Part shown: one piece after another, positions 25,101 through 33,500 of the stretch
Layout: every line of letters begins with the position of its first letter
Position numbering within the stretch: position 1 is the stretch's first letter
From: Distichodus sexfasciatus
Taxonomy: Eukaryota; Chordata; Actinopteri; Characiformes; Distichodontidae
Direction of reading: 5' to 3'
NCBI GenBank assembly: GCA_032718565.1
Contig: JAVGVS010000001.1
Location: 6,174,495 to 6,238,494 of the forward strand
Length of the DNA: 64,000 nucleotides
Notes under the pieces: model-generated
The model's database searches: none
Told to the model about the DNA's origin: nothing
The model's input: the letters and a program-made list of their open reading frames with translations, nothing else
Translations under genes and position numbers: made by a program

Positions 25101-27321
25101 TCTGCTAAAGGAACTCCTGTGGTATTCACTCCAGAGATGGAGCGGGTCAGACGGAACCAAGAACACATTAGCTCGGTATTCAGCCACAGGACGTGTGCCA
25201 TAATGCCTAGTGTCTTAAATAACCTTTTCTAACTCCCTCTTTCAGCTTTAGGTGGCTAATAATATTAACTTGATTCCTCATGCTCACTGTAATCAAGCTG
25301 TAACTTGTCAGACCTCTGCTAACATCCCCTTCACCAAATCCTTATTCATGCCTTCCCCTCCTTGACCTTGTAGCCGGCAATTCTTTGGAGTGGGATACAC
25401 ACCTCCAGTCCCCTGAAAGTCTGGAACTTTCTGCTAATTCATCCGTCTGACACCACAATAACACCAGGGTGTTTATGTTCTGTCTCTGTCTCCTGATACC
25501 TGCTTTCCTGGCAAATGTTATTCTGAGACAGGGCCAAATGTTTTGTTTTTGCTGTCATGCAGGTGCTGTACTCAGACAGCTTCCGTAAGCAGGTCCAGGG
25601 TAAGGCCGCATTTGTGCTGGATACACCTGAGATGAGACGTGTGAGAGAGACCCAGCGCATCATCTCTGGGGTCAGCTTCTGTTCCCTCTTGCTTGTTTTG
25701 CTTACTTTGCTGTGGAGAATTTTTGGAACATTCCCAAATAATATAAGCTGTGGTTGTTCTGTCCCCCCAGGTGAGATACCACCAAGACTTTGAGAAGAGT
25801 AAAGGCAGCTTTACTCCCATCACCTCTGATCCAGTGACTGAGCGGGTAAAGAGGAACACCCAGGACTTCAGTGACATCAGTTACCGCGGCATTCAGAGGC
25901 GCGTGGTGGAAATGGAGAGGAGACGCACCATCGAACATGACCAAGAGACCATCACTGGTAAATCCATGTTATTATCTATTTAGAAATAATGAACTTAATA
26001 CTGCAAAAATATTCTGCACCTTCATAGACAGTCTTTGTAGGACTCAACAAATGGTGGTGGCACAGGGATTTGATTACCTGAAGCCCTGTGTTGGTGACCA
26101 TAAGATAAGGGGATCAACTCCCAAGAGTGCCTGCACCCACTGCTAGGCCCCTGAGCAAGACCCTTAACCTCTAAGTTTGGAGAGTGCTCTTGTAATTAAG
26201 AAATGCAGCGATGAAAATGTGCACATGACTCGACCTTTGTTACATTCACAGATTTGCGTGTGTGGCGCACAAACCCTGGATCAGTCTTCGATTACGACCC
26301 TGCTGAGGACAATATTCAGTCAAGAAGTCTCCACATGATGTCAGGTAGACAGATGTAGTTTCCAGTTCACCTACATTACTTACAGTATGATTTGTGTAGT
26401 TATTTAACATTATAGCATAACTTACTTAACACAGATCAGAAGCCAGTATGAAAAGATTTTCTAAAAGCATTAATCATAATGGTTGCATGACAAGGTTCTT
26501 GACATACAATGACGACCCTTGTCTTTTCTACACCGTTCAGTGCAAGCTCAGCGCCGCAGTAAGGAACACTCTCGTTCCACCAGTGCCATGAGCGGTGTGG
26601 GCGACGAGAAGTCTGAAGTATCCGAGACTGTTGATCATCACATGTCCCTGTACAGCAATGGATTCCCTGCTTCATCTTTGGGTACATTTCATAATCGTAG
26701 CTGTAGCAATTCAGTACATTGTTTAAATTCTTATTCCTTAATATTCTTGTACATTTACATAAAGTTCTACAATATTCTGTCTTACAGGCTATCAGCAGGC
26801 TAAGACCGTTGAGCTTCAGCAGAGATCCTCGTCTGTGGCCACCCAACAGACCACTGTGTCCTCTGTGCCCTCACACCCCTCCACTACCGGAGTAAGCAGG
26901 ATGCACAACGCAAAAAAACAGCATGGGCCTAGTTTCAGTTTTCCCTAAGATTTATGAATATGCTTTCCAAAAAAGAAATTCAAAAGGATTTTTAATGTTT
27001 AAAAATTTTTGGTTATCGGGTCCATTTGAGTTATTTTCAACAGACTGAGGCTGGAACGTTGGTGCAAACAAAATGTGAAATTTGAAACTAGAGACCAAAA
27101 AAGGTTTTCTACAACATAAAAAGTTGCTTTTTCCTTCCTCTTTCTAGAAAACTGTACGTGCAATGTATGACTACATGGCTGCAGACAGTGATGAGGTGTC
27201 CTTCAAGGATGGGGATGTCATTGTGAATGTGCAGTCCATCGATGAAGGCTGGATGTATGGAACCGTGCAGCGTACCGGCAAGACTGGCATGTTGCCAGCC
27301 AACTACGTGGAGGCAATCTAA
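82..27321 (+). CDS. neb: nebulin, 3' part (78 coding exons; 5' end outside window)
   Basis: Nebulin is the giant actin-binding ruler and scaffold of the skeletal-muscle thin filament; its C-terminus is anchored in the Z-disc. Joining 78 exons bounded by AG and GT gives an uninterrupted frame of 3,188 codons and a TAA at 27319-27321. It reads as about 35-residue modules beginning with a YK-type motif and ending in SD/SE/SN, then a Ser-rich linker, then SH3. Eight super-repeats each carry one W-[ILM]-[KR]-G-x-G-[WC] motif, the tropomyosin/troponin-linked signature of this family. The C-terminal order of modules matches the mammalian protein nearly one for one, which separates it from nebulette, LASP and NRAP. 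The module exons start and end on codon boundaries; only the last few exons (74-77) use other phases. The N-terminal region and earlier super-repeats lie upstream of base 1. No frameshift or stop is seen. Exon coordinates are in the block entries that follow. Confidence 0.97.
1294..2711 (+). other. neb: neb super-repeat B (4 exons, 243 codons)
   Basis: Exons 1294-1398, 1516-1623, 1701-2012 and 2508-2711 repeat the 105/108/312/204-nt pattern of super-repeat A. The signature WLRGCGW is in the last exon. The distal third of the 312-nt exon is almost base-for-base the same as in super-repeat A. The 495-bp intron at 2013-2507 is AT-rich and holds nothing I recognise. Confidence 0.93.
2949..4125 (+). 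other. neb: neb super-repeat C (5 exons, 243 codons)
   Basis: Exons 2949-3053, 3148-3255, 3352-3663, 3753-3857 and 4027-4125 (105, 108, 312, 105, 99 nt). The two-module 204-nt exon of the preceding repeats is split here by an intron at 3858-4026. The signature WLKGCGW is in the exon 3753-3857. Confidence 0.92.
4285..5377 (+). other. neb: neb super-repeat D (5 exons, 244 codons)
   Basis: Exons 4285-4386, 4476-4583, 4678-4989, 5074-5178 and 5273-5377 (102, 108, 312, 105, 105 nt). This is the last super-repeat that keeps the fused three-module exon of 312 nt. The signature WIRGCGW is in exon 5074-5178. The following intron 5378-5731 is AT-rich with no recognised content. Confidence 0.92.
5732..6979 (+). 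other. neb: neb super-repeat E (6 exons, 244 codons)
   Basis: Exons 5732-5836, 5934-6041, 6136-6246, 6370-6567, 6676-6780 and 6875-6979 (105, 108, 111, 198, 105, 105 nt). The 312-nt exon is here divided into 111 and 198 nt. The signature is WMKGIGC, with Cys in place of the final Trp, in exon 6676-6780. Confidence 0.92.
7087..8366 (+). other. neb: neb super-repeat F (6 exons, 245 codons)
   Basis: Exons 7087-7191, 7274-7381, 7482-7595, 7688-7885, 8058-8162 and 8262-8366 (105, 108, 114, 198, 105, 105 nt). Same exon plan as super-repeat E. The signature WLKGIGC is in exon 8058-8162. The intron 8367-8741 is AT-rich and otherwise unremarkable. Confidence 0.92.
8742..10159 (+). other. neb: neb super-repeat G (7 exons, 246 codons)
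   Basis: Exons 8742-8849, 8959-9066, 9157-9264, 9346-9450, 9585-9689, 9824-9922 and 10055-10159. Each of the seven modules now has its own exon (108, 108, 108, 105, 105, 99, 105 nt). The signature WLRGIGC is in exon 9824-9922. Sequence identity to neighbouring super-repeats is clearly lower than among A-D. Confidence 0.92.
10251..11619 (+). other. neb: neb super-repeat H, last one (7 exons, 245 codons)
   Basis: Exons 10251-10355, 10471-10575, 10675-10779, 10860-10964, 11050-11154, 11277-11381 and 11515-11619, all 105 nt. The signature WIKGIGC is in exon 11277-11381. After this the seven-module rhythm and the W-G-G-C signature stop, marking the change to the C-terminal single modules. Confidence 0.92.
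11939..15497 (+). other. neb: neb C-terminal single modules, first block (12 exons)
   Basis: Exons 11939-12040, 12462-12566, 13488-13589, 13695-13802, 13918-14022, 14114-14218, 14317-14421, 14523-14627, 14724-14834, 14930-15040, 15182-15283 and 15393-15497. Each encodes one nebulin module of 34-37 residues in phase 0. The exon at 12462 (IKYRGRAKELL...) is the typical junction module after the last super-repeat in vertebrate nebulins. The two larger introns (12041-12461 and 12567-13487) contain no exon-like or repeat sequence that I could identify. Confidence 0.9.
15846..15935 (+). other. neb: neb short extra exon, atypical module (30 codons)
   Basis: A 90-nt open stretch with a good acceptor (tgtag) and donor (gtaaga), in phase 0 at both ends. 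It ends like a module (DTPQMRHIKK...LTSD) but starts VEAKPSLHG, so the usual tyrosine-lysine start is missing. From what I recall of mammalian nebulin, the modules on either side (15393-15497 and 16985-17098) are adjacent there, so this looks like an additional, possibly alternatively spliced, fish exon. A retained pseudo-exon is the alternative. The flanking intron 15936-16984 is pyrimidine-rich with nothing recognised. Confidence 0.65.
16985..21557 (+). other. neb: neb C-terminal single modules, second block (10 exons)
   Basis: Exons 16985-17098, 17214-17318, 17876-17980, 18419-18523, 18968-19078, 19807-19917, 20346-20459, 20670-20774, 21025-21129 and 21453-21557. These are the Z-disc-proximal modules; three consecutive ones (18968, 19807, 20346) begin KDYK/KEYR/REYK and are 37-38 residues long, as in mammals. 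Introns lengthen here to between about 0.1 and 0.9 kb and show no coding content. The longest (19079-19806, 17319-17875) are plain AT-rich DNA. Confidence 0.9.
22422..22429. repeat. Left target-site duplication of the hAT element
   Basis: ATGACAGA directly before the left terminus; identical to 23312-23319 after the right terminus. Confidence 0.9.
22430..23311. mobile_element. Non-autonomous hAT element, 882 bp, in a neb intron
   Basis: The element begins TAGGGGTGGGAAT and ends with the exact inverted complement of those 13 bases. It is flanked by a perfect 8-bp target-site duplication, ATGACAGA, at 22422-22429 and 23312-23319. Eight-bp duplications and this type of terminus are typical of the hAT superfamily. 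No transposase reading frame is recognised inside, so it depends on another element. It lies in the neb intron between the exons 22063-22155 and 23534-23626. Confidence 0.9.
23312..23319. repeat. Right target-site duplication of the hAT element
   Basis: ATGACAGA directly after the right terminus; identical to 22422-22429. Confidence 0.9.
25563..26891 (+). other. neb: neb last modules and serine-rich linker (exons 73-77)
   Basis: Exons 25563-25670, 25771-25957, 26252-26344, 26541-26681 and 26788-26891. The first two carry the final modules and the start of the linker (YRGIQRRVVEME). The next encode LRVWRTNPGSVFDYDPAED and a Ser/Thr/Gln-rich stretch (VQAQRRS...SSSVATQQTTVSS). Phases shift to 1 at the ends of exons 25957, 26344 and 26681 and return to 0 at 26891. 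The order and wording are close to the mammalian C-terminus, where this region is the target of phosphorylation. Confidence 0.93.
26050..26185 (+). mobile_element. tRNA-derived SINE relic in a neb intron
   Basis: Contains the wording typical of a fish tRNA-SINE family: a B-box-like stretch, then CTGCTAGGCCCCTGAGCAAG followed by ACCCTTAACC. It is degenerate, lacks a clear tail, and lies in the intron between exons ending 25957 and starting 26252. Confidence 0.55.
27148..27321 (+). other. neb: neb terminal exon: SH3 domain and stop
   Basis: 57 codons and TAA encode a complete SH3 domain: ALYDY-type motif as AMYDYMA near residue 5, EVSFKDGD in the RT-loop/strand region, GWMYGTV with the binding-surface Trp, and the closing MLPANYVEAI. 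Nebulin's SH3 docks proline-rich Z-disc partners. The domain ends exactly at the protein's C-terminus as in other nebulins. Confidence 0.97.
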
Positions 27322-27994
27322 AAACAGCTACAAGAATGACATCCACTGGGCTAAAGATCTCAGACATTTACATCAAACGCTTCTTTAAGTGTAGCTAATG
27401 TTAGGTTAGGCTTAGTTGTAGTTACAGCAGTGTTTGTCTGCATTAAAATATCTGGGATTGTGTTGATGCCCGTGTTGCTCCGTCTTCTGTGGATGAGACC
27501 CTGCCAATACAGTACTTAATTAGCTGTGATATACCACTGTAGATTATTTATCTATTATGTTCCAAACCTTGTGTGACAATCAAGAAAATGAAAGCCTGCT
27601 ATTTTTGTATATTATTTACAAATTCAGTTTCACATTCACTTGATTTTCATGGAAGGCTTTCCTGGAATTTCTAGTGTTGAAACTTTTGCACAAGACGAGA
27701 TGAGCTTACTCATGTTATTTTTCGATAAAGGAAAATGCAAACTGATATATTCTCTGTTTCATAAATGCTGGACTGTAAAACAAAGTGTCAACTGAAAATA
27801 TAAAGATTAAAAATGATATTCAAACTTGCATCCTTTCAGAAGACGCCATCAGGTCGGATGCAAAAAGGTGTACGGAAAAGTTCTAAGAAAAGCCTCCTCC
27901 CTCCTTAGCTGAAGGCTGTCACAAGTTGCATGTGTGTTGTGTTTCTTCCAGTTCCCAAAGTCTAGAGTCGGAGTGAAATCTAGACTCAGTAGCT

Positions 27995-28000
27995 AATAAA
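27995..28000 (+). terminator. neb: Candidate poly(A) signal of neb (AATAAA)
   Basis: The first canonical AATAAA after the neb stop codon, 674 bases downstream, inside otherwise non-coding DNA. An ATTAAA variant lies earlier near 27806. The cleavage site cannot be proved from genomic sequence. Confidence 0.55.
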
Positions 28001-28638
28001 GCACACCACGCTTCTGCAGTAAATCTGTCTCTTGTCATGAATATTGTGCCATTTGTTTTAGTTTACCTGTTAAATGCGTCAATAAGCAAAAACATGTCAC
28101 ATTGATAAAGGTACATTTTTTTGATGAACTGTCAGCTTGTATTTTTGCACAAAGGGTCAGCTAGCCAAACATTTTCTGTAAAAGAACCAAAAATAGTATT
28201 ATTGCTCATTCTTTATTTAAAAAAGTACAGTACAGCTTGTTAGCAAAATTTTCTAGTTCAGCAGCCCTATGCTGATAAACAATAACATAGTTCCCTTTAC
28301 TGCATGCATGTGCTAACTATTCTAGTTTATATACAAGAATACTACATTCGGGAAACAAGGATGTGGTAAAACGTATGATACATCAGGTGGTAAAAGACTC
28401 ATTTACCTTAAGTCCAAGGTGAACACTGGCCACCAGACATCACCTTCAGGATACATCAAAGATCAGAATTGAAAAATACATAAAACGCATGGGTGTTCAT
28501 GCCAAAAATGATATCCAACATGTAAAGAGGGGCTGTATATTTGATGGATTCCTCAACAGTGACTTGTGAAAAGATCAAAAGCTCCCAGCTCCCAGTTTAA
28601 GCCTTAAACATTCAGATAAACACTTACACCTTCATTCC

Positions 28639-28644
28639 TTTATT
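28639..28644 (-). terminator. rif1: Candidate poly(A) signal of rif1
   Basis: TTTATT on the plus strand is AATAAA on the rif1 strand, about 280 bases after the rif1 stop. A second copy is at 28213-28218. Either would place the rif1 3' end within a few hundred bases of the neb 3' end, which runs the other way. Confidence 0.45.
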
Positions 28645-28922
28645 TAAACAAAAAGTACTTGAACATAAAAGTGCCATCTGCTTTCTTTCATTATTTTAGG
28701 AGTCCAGTAAGTCCAACGTGATGCTGTTACTCCAGAGAATGCCAAAACAGTGGAAGCTATTATGCTTCAACAAAGTATGGAGGAAGATACTACCCATCTG
28801 GAAAATGTCAAGGGGCCCCACTTCTAAAATGTACAACTAAAATGACCAGTCCACTGCTAGCAAACTTGTTTTAAAAAGTGACAAGGACATAAAGGTCCAG
28901 AAAGAAGCATCAAGGTGGTTTC

Positions 28923-30599
28923 TCATGGTAAACTGTGGGCATTGTTGATCAAACGGGACTGAAGATTATCCACAATACTTTTCATCATGCCACCGAGATA
29001 ATCATACATCAGACCCAACTCCTTTGGCGACCAGAGGCTGAGCTCCTCAGGGGTTAATCGAGCTCCCAGAGCAATAATATCCGACAAGAGCTCAGCAGAA
29101 TCGGCTTCTTCCGGCGTCTGTTCCGAGGTTGATGAGGCATCTAAAGTTGCAACCTCTGCAGAAAAGACACCCACCAGATCAGACTTGCAGACAGATCATG
29201 ACTTGGAACAGATACCTTTGCTATGTTTGAGAAAAATACTAGTTATTAAAATAAAAGTACCCTGTGTGTTTGCAGAGTCTGATTCCTCCTCTTGATTAGC
29301 AGGTGCGTCCATCTCTTCAGGTTCAGAGGTCATTTTTTCCATTTCATCAAAGCCTTTCAGTTCGTCGGGACGGCCTTTTCGCTTTAAGGACAAGTCAGAT
29401 ATTAGTGATACAGAGTTACACAGAGAAGAGTTGCAGTTAAGTGGCTGTTTATGGCCTGTACCTGCTGTTCATAATAGCTTTTGAGTGCCTTCTTCACACT
29501 TGAAAGTTTAGGTGGGCGAATGGGAAGCAACTTGATTTCACTGGGGGTCAGAGAACTAAGATCTCCAACTGTTTTGATATTCCTGGCACGGATCAGCTGC
29601 CCAAAGCCACGAGGCCTTAAAGTGAAAGGGGAAAATGCACACAAACACAGTGTTAATCATGATAATCAGGGTTTAGTAGGGCTGGGCGATATGACCTCAA
29701 ATCAATCTCTCAATTAATTTAATGTTAAATGAACAATTGTTTTGTTTAGGGTTTTTTTGTACTTCTTGTAGTTCACAGGTTTGAACTAAATATGGTTCAA
29801 CTATAAAAGCTGGGATACTGTATTCTAAAAGAGTGCATATTAGTATTAACAGTATTAAAAGAATATTAGAATAACATACAACGTGGGCGATGTTACATCA
29901 GTTAGAGACTGAGTGTTTGTTTCAATTCATTTACAATTAATCACCAAGCAATTCAGTGTCTAATATCAAGTTTTATTAAACTTATTTCTGCCAAAGGTAA
30001 TAAAATGACAAATAACACAGGCCTCCAGTCCTCTGCCTCAGATTTGTAGGGTCAACCGTCTTTATTTTTTTATACCTGTTTTGACTCACCACATGTTGGA
30101 GGAAATCTGTGGAAGAACAGCCTCCACAGGGGTAGAGCAGCCAACTAGAGCTGGATAAACACAGTCCTTCGGAATGGGTTGTGGCTCCTGTCCCATCTCA
30201 GAGATCTGTCACAAACACAACTTCTTCTTAAGGCTCAATTCTACCTCAAACACACATTTTCAGTCTTTACAATTTAGGCTAATGACAATAAAGATGCCCA
30301 TGTTTCAGCGAAAAACAAGACACACACCAAGCACTTCTTTGAGCTCTTGAATCCTGGACTTCGAGTCAGCAGGCCTTTTGTTGGTGTTGTCACGTACTGC
30401 AAAATAAATGCCATGTTTGGTTTAAACTCCATGTCTTTTTATATTTAACAGCATAAATTTATCAGAGCCAACACAATACCTTTGGCTGTCCAACATTTTT
30501 TGATCTTGGGGAGCTCGTCCGTATTACTGGACTGCGACGGTCAATGTCGTCAGCCAACTCCTGCTGGTAAATTGGATTGGCAAAGGACACTCGCCTGGA
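28923..30599 (-). other. rif1: rif1 C-terminal exons: PP1 docking and C-terminal domain
   Basis: Exons 30480-30599, 30328-30396, 30090-30205, 29462-29615, 29261-29381 and 28923-29155. The first starts SRRVSFANPIY, giving the RVSF motif at 30582-30593; together with SILK in the previous exon this forms the bipartite PP1 site of vertebrate RIF1. The next exons give KGLLTRSPGFKSSKKCL, then CVYPALVGC and the helical FGQLIRARNIKTVGDLSSL segment, which in mammals helps bind branched DNA and BLM. The final exon reads to TGA. All phases agree. Confidence 0.94.
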
Positions 30600-33500
30600 C
30601 TGTGGAGGGCAAAAACAAATTAATATTTAACAACACTCTTCCAACTCTTCATGTTCAAATGTTTCACAAAAACTCTTATCCTACTACCTTGAGGAGAGGG
30701 GATGGAGAATCCTCTTCAAATTGCCTCTTTTGGCCTTTTTTGAGAATGCTTACAGATGGAGAAGCTGTAGGAGACCATACACTAAGAGTCGAACTACCAC
30801 AGGGGCTCTGTCCCACCTCCATGTCGTCAGTACAACCATCTGAGCGCTTGTTTTTGGGTGGAGACTCCAAGCTTGTTGTCGAAGCAGTCGGTGGAGATTC
30901 AGACGTCTCCTTCTGTGGAACATCAGTGTGAAGATCTTGGTCTATCTGTGTTTCTTCTCCACCATCATTCTCTAAATGGGAGGCAGTGTCTAATTCAGTT
31001 TTCTCTTGGTGAGAAGTTCCTGTTCCATCCACTTCTTGCCTTTCTTCTTGACCGTTATTTACAGTCAAGTTGCCTTCTACCTCCTGGTTTACAGGATGTT
31101 CGGACTGTTGATGTACTGTCTCAACTTCCTCCGATTGACCATGGCTTTGACAGACATCTTGAGGACTCTGAGGATCTTGGGGTTGTTCTTGACCACAAGC
31201 GTTTTCTGCGGTAATGCTTTCTTCTTCCATTATTTGTTGTGTACCCTCTTTATGGCCCAGATTCTCTCTGTCCTCCAGTACCTGGGCTGGTCTTTCTTTT
31301 TCATCTGGTAATTTAGAATTAGGTTCACAGACCTTCTGCCCAAGGTTCTGGGAGGGCATCTCTGCATCACTCGAGCTGGGTGAGGCCACTGAGCACTGCA
31401 CATTAGCAACAACTGGACAATGATCAGGAAGTGTTTCCTTTTCTATCGTCATCTCAGATGGCAAGTTGTCAGGTTTAACTGAATCACTCTCTTCGTTCAG
31501 GTTCTGAGAAGCTTGAGAATCATTACAAATACTTTCTTGTGAGGATACATTGCTGCGGCCCCCATCAAGAAAGCATTTACAGCTTTTTGAGCGTCTGCGC
31601 CCTCGAATTCTTTTTGTATGTGGGCATCTATGCAATTCCGGAGTCTTCAACTCCACTTTTTCAGGCAGAACTAGACTGCTCTGAGGTGGAGAGGCAACTG
31701 TTGACTCCTCTGAAGTTTTCACTTCAATAACAGTAGCTTCTGTCTCCCCCTTACAAGACTCTTTCTGCGTCTCTGAATTATCAGTTTGTAGCTCTTCTTT
31801 AGCCAATTCTACTTCAGAAATGCTGTGATCTACTGCTGGCTTTTCTTCATTCTCAGATTTATGCAGTTCTTTGACTTCATGGTGAATATCTAAGCAGCCT
31901 TCCGAGCCTTTCTCAGACGCATCAACAGGAACGGATGGAACAACTGCATCTTCCTCGTTCATTACATTCTCAGGAGCATTTTCATGCATCACTATGTCTT
32001 GTACCACCTCTGAAGCCAGAGACTTGCGTCCTCCAGCCCTTCTAGACCTTGGTTCTTCCTTGTTATTAGAAGCATCAGACCCCAATCTCTCAACAGACGA
32101 GGCCTGAGAAGATCGACGGGTTTTGTATTTAGCACGTCCTTGACTGGAGTCAATTACTTCTGAAGTGTCTTCTACCTGGGAAGCCTGAGAACTGACCGAA
32201 TCGGAAGGAGGCGAGTCTCTTATGGTGTTTGTCTCTTCTTCTGCCCTCCTTCGTTTGCTTTTTACATGAGACAATGTCTGAATGTCAGACTGAGTCAAAT
32301 CAACAGCTTTAATTTCGGGCGTATCTTTTTGTGCATCAGCCGCCTCAGACCTCCTTGTTCTTTTAGGTCTTGAAGGTGACAGACTACCAATCTCAGGACC
32401 AGATGCAGGGATGTTGGTATTCTTGTCCAACACAGAGAGACAAGATTGAGAATCATTCTTGGAGTCCTCATCTCTTTGTCTTTTGCCTGTAACTTCTTCC
32501 AGACTGGTAGAAAGCACTTTGGTACGCCTCAAAGGCCGACTATGAGGTGGGTTTTCTGACTGACTAACAGAAGACTCCTTTTCATTATCTATCTGATTTG
32601 AAGGAAGCTGCTTATCATCAGAAGACTCAGCCTGGCTAAGCTCTTTACTCCGGCTTTTACTTGATCTACCCCTTGATGGACCTGATGATACTTGTGAATT
32701 ACTCTGCCCATGTTCTTTAGTTTCATTACTCTGTGAAGTACTACTTTCACTCTTGTTCATTTCAATGACTTTACTCCTTCTAGTCCTCCCTGGCAAAACG
32801 TTGTCAACTGGTTTGGAAGGTAATGGCTTCTCCGTGTCTGTTGAAGCTGGCTCATTAATAGGCGACTTTTTCTGATTTTTTTTGGATTCCTTTTCTACAA
32901 AGTCATCCCCTGGTCGGATTGGTCTACTTCTGCGCCTACTAGACCTCCTCGGTTCAACCTGACTTGAAACCTGAGAATCATCAAGATTCTCTGAATTCTC
33001 GTCAAGGGAGGCCAGCTCAGGTTCCACCTCCATGGTTGTGTCCAATGCCTTGTTACTAGTCTCAGTTTCTTCATTCAGTACCTGTCTCTCCTGGGTGTCT
33101 GGGATAATATCTTCATCTTCAGTGCCCTCACTTGAATGTTTTCTAACAGATTTTAATTCTGTCTTTATTTCCGTATCTTTTCCCTCAGCCTGGGTATTAC
33201 TTGTAGCAGATGCTGGAGAAGTCATTTTAGCATCTTCAGGCTGTGAGGAAGAGGAGACATTGGGAGTCGAGCATTGTGACTTTGGAGTCTCCTGGCTATG
33301 TGATGTCCTAATGAGCGGTCCAGTAAATTTTGTAACATTCTTGGGGCTGCATGGCCTTCCCTCCACATACTTCTCAAGGGTGATGAAAGACTGTCGTCGA
33401 CTGCTGGGCTTTGGTGGAGTACCAGAGATCATGTCAGATGAACCGGACACATTTGGACTATGACCCTCTTTGGGAGACAGCTCATGTTTACGGTCATCTC

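Larger units (their letters stand above)
22063..25175 (+). other. neb: neb short 31-residue modules (5 exons, 93 nt each)
   Basis: Exons 22063-22155, 23534-23626, 23941-24033, 24524-24616 and 25083-25175, each 93 nt. They match the short Z-disc modules of vertebrate nebulin that are alternatively spliced in mammals. Exons 1 and 3 of the block are nearly identical and share about 33 bp of following intron with one mismatch; exons 2 and 4 form a second, more diverged pair (PEVKRVRETQ). All are phase 0, so any subset can be skipped without a frameshift. The donors use CG or CGG before gta. Confidence 0.88.

Noticed and set aside
30482..31730. Open frames on the plus strand opposite the rif1 giant exon
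   Set aside because: They are antisense shadows of a long open exon, with no recognisable domain.
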